Below are positions 39,659-49,336 of a stretch of 64,000 nt of DNA, piece by piece; position 1 is the stretch's first letter, and every line of letters starts with the position of its first letter. A model generated the notes under the pieces. It ran no database searches, was not told where the DNA came from, and saw nothing but the letters and a program-made list of their open reading frames with translations. The position numbers and the translations under genes are program-made. Origin of the DNA: Vibrio gigantis (GTDB taxonomy: Bacteria > Pseudomonadota > Gammaproteobacteria > Enterobacterales > Vibrionaceae); assembly GCF_024347515.1 (NCBI RefSeq), contig NZ_AP025492.1, positions 248,001-312,000 of the forward strand, read 5' to 3'.

Positions 39659-40591
39659 ATGACTGAAAAATTACCTTTAGCGTTGTTTTTAATGGGCCCA
39701 ACGGCATCAGGAAAAACAGATTTAGCTATCCGCTTACGTCAGAAATACCCAGTAGAGATCATCAGCGTCGATTCGGCACTTATCTACAAAGACATGGATA
39801 TTGGTACCGCTAAACCGGATGCGGAAGAGCTTGCGCTCGCGCCTCATCGCTTGATTGATATTCTGGATCCAAGCGAAGCGTATTCTGCGGCAGATTTTCG
39901 TCGTGATGCGATCAATGAAATGAATAAGATTGTAGCGGAAGGCAAAATTCCGCTACTTGTTGGTGGCACAATGCTTTACTACAAAGCATTGTTGGAAGGT
40001 TTATCGCCATTACCAGCAGCGGATCAAGAGATTCGTAAGCAGATTGAAGCGGAATCTATCGAACAAGGTTGGCAGGCATTGCACGATCAATTAAGAGAGA
40101 TAGATCCCGTATCCGCTGAAAGAATACACCCAAATGATCCACAAAGGCTTTCAAGGGCATTGGAAGTTTACCGAATTTCGGGTAAAACATTAACAGAGCT
40201 AACTCAAACGAAAGGCGATAGCCTGCCATTTCGTGTAAAACAATTTGCAATAGCTCCCAAGGAAAGGACTGAACTCCATCGTCGCATAGAGCTACGTTTC
40301 GAGAAGATGATAGAAGCGGGATTTGAAGATGAAATGAAGGCGTTGTACGCCAGAAAAGATCTTCACCCTGAATTGCCATCGATCCGATGCGTAGGTTATA
40401 GGCAGATGTGGGATTATTTAGACGGTAATTGTGATTTAGACGAAGCGGTTTTCCGTGGTGTCTGTGCAACCCGTCAGTTGGCCAAGCGACAAATCACCTG
40501 GTTGCGCAGTTGGGATGATTTAACTTGGTTAGATAGCGAAAACATTGATCAAGCGTTAGAAACTCTTTCAGATGCAATAGCATCTGATTAG
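39659..40591 (+). CDS. miaA: tRNA dimethylallyltransferase
   Basis: Adds the isopentenyl group to A37 of UNN-decoding tRNAs. I choose the ATG at 39659 ([20 protein letters not shown]), giving 310 residues; an upstream TTG at 39617 would add 14 residues without family similarity. The P-loop [11 protein letters not shown], the [16 protein letters not shown] catalytic region (Asp), the [15 protein letters not shown] loop and the swinging-domain [12 protein letters not shown] are diagnostic. It follows mutL by about 100 bases. A terminator-like hairpin separates it from hfq, so hfq probably has its own promoter as well as read-through. Confidence 0.97.
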   Translation: MTEKLPLALFLMGPTASGKTDLAIRLRQKYPVEIISVDSALIYKDMDIGTAKPDAEELALAPHRLIDILDPSEAYSAADFRRDAINEMNKIVAEGKIPLLVGGTMLYYKALLEGLSPLPAADQEIRKQIEAESIEQGWQALHDQLREIDPVSAERIHPNDPQRLSRALEVYRISGKTLTELTQTKGDSLPFRVKQFAIAPKERTELHRRIELRFEKMIEAGFEDEMKALYARKDLHPELPSIRCVGYRQMWDYLDGNCDLDEAVFRGVCATRQLAKRQITWLRSWDDLTWLDSENIDQALETLSDAIASD

Positions 40592-40642
40592 TATTGCTGT
40601 GTATAATGTGATCGCTTTTGCGTGAATATACTCTGGAAAGGA

Positions 40643-40699
40643 TCCGTTATTGAGGCTTTTAAAAAATCACAGCCTTTCAATAACAACGGAGTTTTTTTA
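40643..40699 (+). terminator. Terminator-like hairpin between miaA and hfq
   Basis: The imperfect stem CCGTTATTGAGGCT / AGCCTTTCAATAACAACGG, with small bulges, is followed by TTTTTTT. It probably separates or attenuates hfq expression from miaA. Confidence 0.7.
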
Positions 40700-40754
40700 T
40701 TCATTTAGCTCAGATGCAAAGGCCGCACCTTTTTGTGCACCACTAGCTAAATAA

Positions 40755-41048
<294 letters not shown>

Positions 41049-41092
41049 TCGTTCAATTGATACAGCTTGCGCTGTAATAAGGAGTTGGTTGC

Positions 41093-42400
41093 TTGTTTGA
41101 CCGTTATGAATCCGGCGAGCGAGCCGTACTTGTTCATATCAACTTCACGCAAGAGGGAGAATGGGAAGATCTAAGCGAATGTGAAATGCTGGTCTCCTCA
41201 GCGGGGGTAGAAACGCTACAAGTGATTACTGGTAGCCGACAATCCCCACTCCCTAAATACTACGTTGGAGAAGGTAAAGCCCTAGAAATCGCACAAGCTG
41301 TTCAGCTGACCGGTGCTGAAATTGTGATTTTTAACCACTCCCTCTCTCCTGCCCAAGAGCGAAACCTCGAGCAACTGTGTAAATGTCGTGTGATTGATCG
41401 CACGGGTTTGATCTTAGATATCTTTGCACAACGTGCGCGAACTCATGAAGGTAAGCTACAGGTTGAGCTCGCTCAGCTTCGTCATATCTCTACTCGATTG
41501 ATTCGTGGTTGGACTCACCTTGAAAGGCAGAAAGGTGGTATTGGTCTTCGTGGTCCAGGTGAAACTCAGCTGGAAACCGATCGACGTTTGTTGCGTGACC
41601 GTATAAAGGCAATACTGCGTCGTTTAGCGAAAGTAGCTAAACAGCGTGAACAAGGACGACGTGCTCGTAATCGAGCTGAAATCCCAACAATTTCTTTGGT
41701 TGGTTATACCAACGCAGGGAAATCAACACTTTTCAATCGCATCACAAGTGCTGGTGTTTATGCGGCAGACCAACTGTTTGCAACCCTAGACCCAACATTA
41801 CGTAAGATTGAATTGGCAGATGTCGGTCCTGCAATTCTCGCAGATACCGTAGGTTTTATCCGCCATCTACCACACGACTTGGTCGCTGCGTTCAAGGCAA
41901 CATTACAAGAGACGCAGGAAGCTGACATTTTGTTACATGTTGTTGATGCCAGTGATGACCGTTTTCGTGAGAACATTCAGGCTGTTCATGAAGTATTAGA
42001 AGAAATTGATGCTCATGAAGTGCCAACCCTTGTAGTCATGAACAAAATTGACTGCATGGAAGACCAAAAACCTCGAATTGAAAGAGACGAAGAGGGCGCA
42101 CCTCGCGCTGTTTGGGTTTCTGCAATGGAAGGAGAAGGTATTGAACTGCTGTTTGAAGCTTTAACTGAGCGTTTAGCTAGCCAGATGGTTCAATTCCGGT
42201 TGTGTATTCCACATCAACATCAGGGCCGTATTCGCAGCTTATTCTTCGAGATGAAATGTATTCAACAGGAAGAGTATGATGAAAATGGTAACTTGTTGAT
42301 AGATATCCGAATGCAACAAATAGATTGGTCTAAACTTGAAAAAAGAGAAGGGGCGCTCTTAGGTGACTTTATCGTTACCAAAGAGACTGCTACAGTATAA
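41093..42400 (+). CDS. hflX: Ribosome-associated GTPase HflX
   Basis: GTPase that splits or rescues stalled 70S ribosomes, notably after heat stress. The start is a TTG at 41093 with AAGGAG eight bases upstream, giving MFDRYESGERAVLVHINFTQ, which matches the E. coli N-terminus. The 435 residues show the HflX N-terminal domain with PKYYVGEGKA and the glycine-rich GGIGLRGPGETQLETDRR. The G motifs follow: GYTNAGKSTLFN (near residue 203), DTVGFIRHLP and NKID. A C-terminal extension follows. It lies between hfq and hflK as in the hfq-hflXKC superoperon. Confidence 0.96.
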   Translation: MFDRYESGERAVLVHINFTQEGEWEDLSECEMLVSSAGVETLQVITGSRQSPLPKYYVGEGKALEIAQAVQLTGAEIVIFNHSLSPAQERNLEQLCKCRVIDRTGLILDIFAQRARTHEGKLQVELAQLRHISTRLIRGWTHLERQKGGIGLRGPGETQLETDRRLLRDRIKAILRRLAKVAKQREQGRRARNRAEIPTISLVGYTNAGKSTLFNRITSAGVYAADQLFATLDPTLRKIELADVGPAILADTVGFIRHLPHDLVAAFKATLQETQEADILLHVVDASDDRFRENIQAVHEVLEEIDAHEVPTLVVMNKIDCMEDQKPRIERDEEGAPRAVWVSAMEGEGIELLFEALTERLASQMVQFRLCIPHQHQGRIRSLFFEMKCIQQEEYDENGNLLIDIRMQQIDWSKLEKREGALLGDFIVTKETATV

Positions 42401-42427
42401 CGTCATATCAAATGATGGAGCTTTCTA

Positions 42428-43630
42428 ATGGCGTGGAATGAGCCTGGAAATAACAACAACGGCGATAATAACGGCCGCGATAATGACCCTTGGGGTAATA
42501 AAAATAATCGCGGCGGCCGAGATCAAGGACCGCCAGATCTAGACGAAGTGTTTAGTAAACTAAGTCAAAAGTTAGGTGGCAAGTTTGGTAAAAAGGGTGG
42601 CAACGGTAACGGGCCATCTATTGGTGGTGGCGGTGCAATTGGCTTTGGTGTCATTGCCGTTATTGCTATTGCTATCTGGTTCTTCGCTGGTTTCTACACC
42701 GTTGGCGAAGCAGAAAGAGCAGTAGTACTTCGACTGGGTCAGTTCGACCGTATCGAAGAGCCTGGTCTTAACTGGCACCCTCGCTTCATCGATGAAATTA
42801 AAGGTGAGCAACTAGTAAACGTTCAAGCGATTCGTTCTTTACGCGCGTCAGGCACCATGCTGACCAAAGACGAAAACGTTGTTACCGTTGAAATGGGTGT
42901 TCAATACCGTGTTTCTGACCCGTACAAGTATTTGTATCGTGTAACGAATGCGGACGACAGTTTACGCCAAGCAACCGATTCTGCGCTTCGTGCGGTAATT
43001 GGTGACTCACTGATGGATAGTATCCTAACAAGTGGTCGTCAGCAGATTCGTCAAAGTACTCAAGAAACACTAAACCGCATTATCGATAGCTACGATATGG
43101 GTATTCTTATTGTTGACGTGAACTTCCAGTCAGCACGTCCACCAGAGCAAGTTAAAGATGCGTTTGATGACGCTATCGCGGCTCGTGAGGATGAAGAGCG
43201 TTTCGAGCGTGAAGCTGAAGCATACCGAAATGACATTCTTCCAAAAGCAACAGGTCGTGCTGAGCGTTTGAAGAAAGAAGCGGTTGGTTACTCAGAGCGA
43301 ACAGTTAATGGTGCTCTAGGTCAAGTAGCTCAGTTCGAGAAACTGCTACCTGAATATCAAGCTGCGCCTGAAGTAACACGTAACCGTATGTATCTAGATA
43401 CAATGGAGAAAGTGTACTCAAGCACATCGAAAGTCCTGATTGACTCTGAATCAAGCGGTAACTTGCTTTACCTACCAATTGATAAGCTAGGCGCGCAAGG
43501 TGGTTCTCAGTCGGGCACTCGCCCTGCAAAAGCACCATCAACTTACGATCAAATTGAATTAGAAAAACAAGCGGATCCAAAGTCTAGCACTCAAACTCGT
43601 TCAGACAGCTCACGTCAAGGGAGATACTAA
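42428..43630 (+). CDS. hflK: FtsH protease modulator HflK
   Basis: SPFH/prohibitin-type membrane protein that assembles with HflC around the FtsH protease. The 400-residue protein begins with a low-complexity Asn/Gly/Asp-rich N-terminus (about 65 residues), then a single membrane helix (about 75-95, GFGVIAVIAIAIWFFAGFYT). A large periplasmic SPFH domain follows (VGEAERAVVLRLGQFDRIEE), then a coiled coil (DAIAAREDEERFEREAEAYR). A hydrophilic C-terminus contains SSTQTRSDSSRQGRY. It starts 27 bases after hflX and ends 2 bases before hflC. Confidence 0.96.
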   Translation: MAWNEPGNNNNGDNNGRDNDPWGNKNNRGGRDQGPPDLDEVFSKLSQKLGGKFGKKGGNGNGPSIGGGGAIGFGVIAVIAIAIWFFAGFYTVGEAERAVVLRLGQFDRIEEPGLNWHPRFIDEIKGEQLVNVQAIRSLRASGTMLTKDENVVTVEMGVQYRVSDPYKYLYRVTNADDSLRQATDSALRAVIGDSLMDSILTSGRQQIRQSTQETLNRIIDSYDMGILIVDVNFQSARPPEQVKDAFDDAIAAREDEERFEREAEAYRNDILPKATGRAERLKKEAVGYSERTVNGALGQVAQFEKLLPEYQAAPEVTRNRMYLDTMEKVYSSTSKVLIDSESSGNLLYLPIDKLGAQGGSQSGTRPAKAPSTYDQIELEKQADPKSSTQTRSDSSRQGRY

Positions 43631-43632
43631 TA

Positions 43633-44610
43633 ATGCGTAAGTTAATGATCCCTGTATTAGTTGTGACGATTGCCCTTCTATTGATGTCACTGTTTGTGAT
43701 TCAAGAAGGCGAGCGTGGCATGGTAATTCGTTTTGGTCGAGTTCTCGATGACAACGGCGTATCACGAATCTATGAACCAGGCCTGCACTTTAAACTGCCA
43801 CTGTTTGATCGCGTAAAAGTACTTGATGCGCGTATTCAAACTATGGATGGTCGTTCTGACCGTTTCGTAACATCAGAGAAAAAAGACGTTCTAATTGATA
43901 CATACGCAAAATGGCGCATTGCTGATTTTGGACGTTTTTATCTGAGTACCGGCGGCGGCAATATCATGACGGCAGAAGCACTTCTTGAACGTAAAGTGAC
44001 AGATGTTCTTCGTTCTGAAATTGGTTCTCGTGAAATCAAACAAATCGTATCAGGCCCTCGTAATAAAGATGTCCTGCCAGACTCTGCTGATAGCGAAGTC
44101 GTCACAACGGTAGCGGCTGCAGAAGCTCTAGAAGTTGATGGCGAACGCGATAAGATCATGGAAAACGTTTTGTCTGGAACGTCAGAAAGTGCGATGGCTG
44201 ATTTAGGTGTTGAAGTTGTTGATTTCCGAATGAAGAAGATTAACCTTCCTGACGAAATCAGTGAATCTATCTACCGCCGTATGCGTGCTGAACGTGAATC
44301 GGTTGCTCGTAGACACCGTTCTCAAGGTCGTGAGCGTGCTGAAGTTATCCGTGCTCAAGCTGAGCTAGAAGTGGCAACAGTTCTTGCAGAAGCTGACCGT
44401 ACAGCTCGAATCACTCGTGGTGATGCAGATGCAGAAGCAGCTAAGATCTACTCTGATGCTTTCAGCAAAGATCCTGAGTTCTACGGCTTCATGCGTTCAT
44501 TGCAAGCTTATGAAACATCATTTAGCGATAAGAGCGACATTCTAGTACTGGATCCGAAGACTGATTTCTTCCAATACATGAATCAAGCAAGCGGCGCTCC
44601 AGCAAAGTAA
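43633..44610 (+). CDS. hflC: FtsH protease modulator HflC
   Basis: Partner of HflK in the HflKC cage around FtsH. The 325-residue protein has an N-terminal membrane anchor (MRKLMIPVLVVTIALLLMSL), an SPFH domain (VIQEGERGMVIRFGRVLDDN) and a coiled coil with RRMRAERESVARRHRSQGRE and RAQAELEVATVLAEADRTAR. It starts 2 bases after the hflK stop, so the two are made in stoichiometric amounts. It ends the superoperon with a strong terminator. Confidence 0.96.
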   Translation: MRKLMIPVLVVTIALLLMSLFVIQEGERGMVIRFGRVLDDNGVSRIYEPGLHFKLPLFDRVKVLDARIQTMDGRSDRFVTSEKKDVLIDTYAKWRIADFGRFYLSTGGGNIMTAEALLERKVTDVLRSEIGSREIKQIVSGPRNKDVLPDSADSEVVTTVAAAEALEVDGERDKIMENVLSGTSESAMADLGVEVVDFRMKKINLPDEISESIYRRMRAERESVARRHRSQGRERAEVIRAQAELEVATVLAEADRTARITRGDADAEAAKIYSDAFSKDPEFYGFMRSLQAYETSFSDKSDILVLDPKTDFFQYMNQASGAPAK

Positions 44611-44662
44611 GCTGATGCGTTAGTAAATGCTTAGCTCAACAAGCAAAATACGTTAACACTTA

Positions 44663-44690
44663 AAAGGCTCCCATAATGGGAGCCTTTTTG
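44663..44690 (+). terminator. Terminator of the hfq-hflXKC operon
   Basis: AAAGGCTCCCATAATGGGAG followed by CCTTTTTG: a 9-10 bp stem with a small loop and T-run. Confidence 0.9.
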
Positions 44691-44761
44691 TTTTCTATTC
44701 GTTGAATACTGCCCATTGAATCTGCGAGGGAAGTCGTAGTAGCTCCGTACTTTAAGAAAAC

Positions 44762-44950
44762 CTAGCGGTAGGTCATGAAAGCGATAACCGCTCCTGCCAC
44801 TACAAGGCAACCGCCAATGCGACGCAGCTGCGTGTTCGGTTGTTCGCTCAGCTGTGCGACCATATTTCTCCAGCCACTCGGCGCAATCAAGGGCCCAAGC
44901 CCTTCAACGATAAGGACAAGCCCAATAGCGAGCCAAATTGATTGAGACAT
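44762..44950 (-). CDS. DUF2065 family small membrane protein
   Basis: A 62-residue protein with two hydrophobic segments (MSQSIWLAIGLVLIVEGLGP at the start and GGCLVVAGAVIAFMTYR at the end) joined by a basic loop containing NTQLRRIGG. This is the layout of the YjeT-like DUF2065 family, which sits between hflC and purA in many gammaproteobacteria. Here it is on the opposite strand to both neighbours. The function is not known. The size, hydrophobicity and position are what support the call. Confidence 0.8.
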   Translation of the reverse strand: MSQSIWLAIGLVLIVEGLGPLIAPSGWRNMVAQLSEQPNTQLRRIGGCLVVAGAVIAFMTYR

Positions 44951-45101
44951 GCTTCTGCCTTTTGTCTATAAAAACACAATGATATCAGTATCTTTACACA
45001 TCTGCGCTCGGATGTTGCTGGTTTATTTTTGTACAGCGTTAACGTTTATGAACAAAAAGTGACTGCAAGAAGTGTGATTCAGTGCTAGAATCCATTTTTA
45101 A

Positions 45102-46439
<1,338 letters not shown>

Positions 46440-46496
46440 TGCCCGCTGAGTGATTACCACAGCACATAAAGTGCTTTGATAATTAAATCGTTTCTA

Positions 46497-46526
46497 AAAG
46501 CCGACTTTATTAAGTCGGCTTTTTAA
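46497..46526 (+). terminator. Terminator after purA
   Basis: AAAGCCGACTT-tatt-AAGTCGGCTTTTTA: an 11-bp stem followed by a T-run, about 55 bases after the stop. Confidence 0.9.
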
Positions 46527-46546
46527 TACCTGTAATTTGAGGGGCG

Positions 46547-46708
46547 ATACCAATCACAGTAAGTAAGTGATCAAAAATAGCGCCGGAAAAATGCTTGAGA
46601 ACAAGGCAGAATTTTTCGATAAGTAGTTACTCTACAATCAAAAATTCTAACGAAGTTATCGAGTATTTTAACAAGCTAGAGTGAGCAGTGAGTTACTACG
46701 ATTGGTAT
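46547..46708. mobile_element. MITE-like element with ATACCAATC terminal inverted repeats
   Basis: A 162-bp non-coding element bounded by ATACCAATC and GATTGGTAT. The homology extends inward: ATACCAATC-AC-AGTAA against ATACCAATC-GT-AGTAA, and a second matched block at TGATCA against TGCTCA. If the unit is taken as CCAATC...GATTGG it is flanked by TA on both sides, as in Tc1/IS630-type MITEs. The interior has no reading frame. It lies between the purA terminator and the motX promoter. Confidence 0.65.
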
Positions 46709-46776
46709 ATAGCTTTCTGTGATGATCTTTTGAACGCCATCTGGCAAAATATTGCCCATTAGCGGCAAGTTTTGTC

Positions 46777-46803
46777 TAAAGCGATACGCTGAGTTGCCGA
46801 TAC
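46777..46803 (+). promoter_or_regulatory. FliA (sigma-28) promoter of motX
   Basis: TAAA (46777-46780), a spacer of exactly 15 bases, then GCCGATAC (46796-46803) matches the flagellar consensus TAAA-N15-GCCGATAA with one difference. It lies about 85 bases before the motX start. Confidence 0.85.
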
Positions 46804-46888
46804 AGATATCATAGTGAGTGAAATGTAATTGAGTTTGGGTTATCTAAACGGCTCGATGCGTTTTTAAAACCGATAATAGAGTGCAGGT

Positions 46889-47524
46889 ATGAAGCTACGA
46901 ATTGTGGCAGCTTCATTGATAATGGCGCTGAGCTCACCCTTGAGTCATGCAAATTTGGCTGATGTGGGAGAGCCCGTTCCAATATATACAGAAGCTGAAC
47001 TGATTAATTTAATCGAAAAAAACCAACATCTAGAGCGAGTGAAAGCTGATAAGTGCCAGTTAGTTGAAGATATCGTTGCTCGTGCAACGCGTATCAGCTT
47101 GCCTTCTTATGAGTTTTTATACGGCGATATGTTGGCTTGGGGTGTGTGTGTTCCACAAGATGTAGAGCTTGGTCTTTACTATATGGAAAACGCAGCACAT
47201 CAAGGTTTACCAGCGGCGCTTGAGCAGTTAGGGCGTTATTATTCTCGTGGCACCTTGGTGCAACAAGACAAAGAGCGCGCGATTCCGTATCTACGTGAAG
47301 CGGCGTCTATGGGCAACTTAAGTGCGAGTATTCACTTAGCTGAACTGCTGTTGCGCGACTATGGTAGTCCGCTGGATTATGAAGATGCTTACCGTTGGTT
47401 ATATAACTCGGTAACAGCAGACCAAAGACAGCACAAGCGTATTACAGTGCTTAGAAGTGGCTTAGAACAAAGAATGCCAGACAATATTATTGCTCGAGCA
47501 AAACGTCGAGACGTGTTCTGGTAA
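46889..47524 (+). CDS. motX: Sodium-driven polar flagellar motor protein MotX
   Basis: MotX forms the T-ring with MotY beneath the polar flagellar basal body and is needed to incorporate the PomAB stators. The 211-residue protein has a signal peptide (cut after LSHA), then two cysteines (DKCQLVE and WGVCVPQ) and Sel1-like repeats (ALEQLGRYYSRGTLVQQDKE and ASIHLAELLLRDYGSPLDYE), as in Vibrio MotX. The size equals known MotX proteins. purA immediately upstream is the usual Vibrio context. A FliA-type promoter lies upstream and a bidirectional terminator downstream. Its partners motY and pomAB are not in the window. Confidence 0.94.
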   Translation: MKLRIVAASLIMALSSPLSHANLADVGEPVPIYTEAELINLIEKNQHLERVKADKCQLVEDIVARATRISLPSYEFLYGDMLAWGVCVPQDVELGLYYMENAAHQGLPAALEQLGRYYSRGTLVQQDKERAIPYLREAASMGNLSASIHLAELLLRDYGSPLDYEDAYRWLYNSVTADQRQHKRITVLRSGLEQRMPDNIIARAKRRDVFW

Positions 47525-47603
47525 TTGAGAAGGCTATTGAAGGTTGATGATTAACTCCTGCACTCGTTAATCATCTGTCTTGATATAGAAAGATATCGAT
47601 ATA

Positions 47604-47644
47604 AAAAGACCTCATAGGTAAATACCTATGAGGTCTTTTTTTGA
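47604..47644. terminator. Bidirectional terminator between motX and the amidohydrolase gene
   Basis: AAGACCTCATAGGTA-aa-TACCTATGAGGTCTT, a perfect 15-bp stem, is flanked by an A run and a T run. Confidence 0.93.
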
Positions 47645-47679
47645 TCTGAACGGAAAACCGTTTATCTCATTCGATGACG

Positions 47680-49089
47680 TTATTGAACAACTTCACCAGA
47701 TTCAATCACCGTCTTACGAACGATTTTGGTAAAATCGAGCGCTTCTTGGCGGATCTTATCTTCGTCTACCGTTAGCATGTCGCGATCTTGCATGATGATC
47801 TTGCCATCAACGATGGTGTGACGAACGTTACCTGAGTTCGCTGAATATACTAACGCTGAATATGGGTTGTATACAGGTACCATGTTCGGAGCCTTAGTGT
47901 CGATCACTATGATGTCCGCTAGCTTACCTGCTTCAAGAGAACCGATCTTATCTTCCATGTGTAGCGCTTTTGCTGCACCCATTGTCGCCATGTCGATCAC
48001 TTTGATCGGCGGCATCGCTGCACGATCTTTGTTTACTAGCTTGTGAACTTTAGCCACTTGGTTGAACTCATCAATCGTGCTTAGAGTGTTACCCGACATT
48101 GGGCCATCAGTACCTAAACCAATACGCACGTTCTCGTCATACATCTTCAATGCAGGCGATACACCTTTTGCTGACTTGATGTTCGCACTCATGTTGTGTG
48201 CGACACCCATGTCAGACTCTTTCACCAGTTTAATGTCTTCGTCATCGATCAAAATCATGTGTGCGCCCACCAAGTTTTTGTTGAGTGCACCGATGCTGTC
48301 CATGTATTGAACCGGAGAAAGTCCTTCTGAACGCTCAGCGATTTTCTCTTCTTCACGGTGTGATTCGGCAAGGTGAATCATTACAGGTACATCTAACTCT
48401 AGAGAGAGTTTCGAGATCTTTTGCAGGATCTCTGTGGTATTGGTGTAAGGAGCGTGCGGTGCAAACGCTGGTGTGATTCGCGGGTGATCTTTGTATTCCT
48501 CAATGAAGTTCAATGCGTACTTAATGCCTTCTTCAGCGTTAGCTGCATCAGCAACCGGGAACTTAATAACAGTCTCACCTAGGATGGCACGCATACCGAT
48601 CTTATCGACGGTTTTTGCGACTTCATCTTCGAAGTAGTACATGTCGGCGTAAGTTGTCACACCGCCTTTGACCATTTCAACGTTACCTAGGTTGGCACCA
48701 ATGCGTACCATATCGCGTGATACCAACTTCTTCTCTAGTGGGAAGATGTAGCGGTGTAGTCGATCTGGCACATCATCGGCCAGCGAACGGAAAACCGTCA
48801 TTGATACGTGAGTATGAGTATTGATCAGACCTGGCATAACGATATCGCCATCAACATCTAATACTTGCTTAGCTTGATACTGCTTCTCTAGTGAAGCATC
48901 ACCAACCGCAATGATTTTGTTGTCTTTGACGACAACAGTACCGCTCTCATAAACCGTTTTGTCTTGGTTCATGGTCAGAACCATCGCATCGGTAATCATC
49001 AGGTCAGCTTTTTCCATTGCTGAACTCGCAAATGGGAATAGAGCTAGGCTTGCCATTGCTGAAGCCAATAGGGTGCGTTTTAGTTTCAT
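47680..49089 (-). CDS. Exported amidohydrolase (TrzA/AtzC/MTA-SAH deaminase-like)
   Basis: A 469-residue metal-dependent hydrolase of the amidohydrolase superfamily. It has a clear signal peptide (MKLKRTLLASAMASLALFPF, cut near ASSA), which is unusual because most relatives are cytoplasmic. Metal ligands are seen in LINTHTHVSM (His92 and His94), HAPYT and HLAES (His residues), and GTDGPMSG (Asp). The N- and C-terminal strands form the accessory beta-sandwich (VDGDIVMPGLIN and VRHTIVDGKIIM). The sequence is closest in style to aminohydrolases that deaminate purines, S-adenosylhomocysteine or triazines, but no substrate can be fixed. It is a single gene, convergent with motX. Confidence 0.82.
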   Translation of the reverse strand: MKLKRTLLASAMASLALFPFASSAMEKADLMITDAMVLTMNQDKTVYESGTVVVKDNKIIAVGDASLEKQYQAKQVLDVDGDIVMPGLINTHTHVSMTVFRSLADDVPDRLHRYIFPLEKKLVSRDMVRIGANLGNVEMVKGGVTTYADMYYFEDEVAKTVDKIGMRAILGETVIKFPVADAANAEEGIKYALNFIEEYKDHPRITPAFAPHAPYTNTTEILQKISKLSLELDVPVMIHLAESHREEEKIAERSEGLSPVQYMDSIGALNKNLVGAHMILIDDEDIKLVKESDMGVAHNMSANIKSAKGVSPALKMYDENVRIGLGTDGPMSGNTLSTIDEFNQVAKVHKLVNKDRAAMPPIKVIDMATMGAAKALHMEDKIGSLEAGKLADIIVIDTKAPNMVPVYNPYSALVYSANSGNVRHTIVDGKIIMQDRDMLTVDEDKIRQEALDFTKIVRKTVIESGEVVQ

Positions 49090-49336
49090 ATCATACTCAG
49101 AACAGGAGTTGGTAAAGTGCGTGGATAATAGTGTATTTCATTCATAGCGCAAACGTTTGTTTTATCGTTTGCTTGAAATTTTGATGATAGTCCACGTCTA
49201 TGAAGTGATGTTTCATAAAGTGAAGATATGTATCAATCTGAGGTTATTTGAGTGTTTTCCAAAGCATATCTGTAGCTTACCTCTAGCATCAGATATACTA
49301 GGGGTATATACCTTCCTTGCTTAAGCAGGCCCGCCT

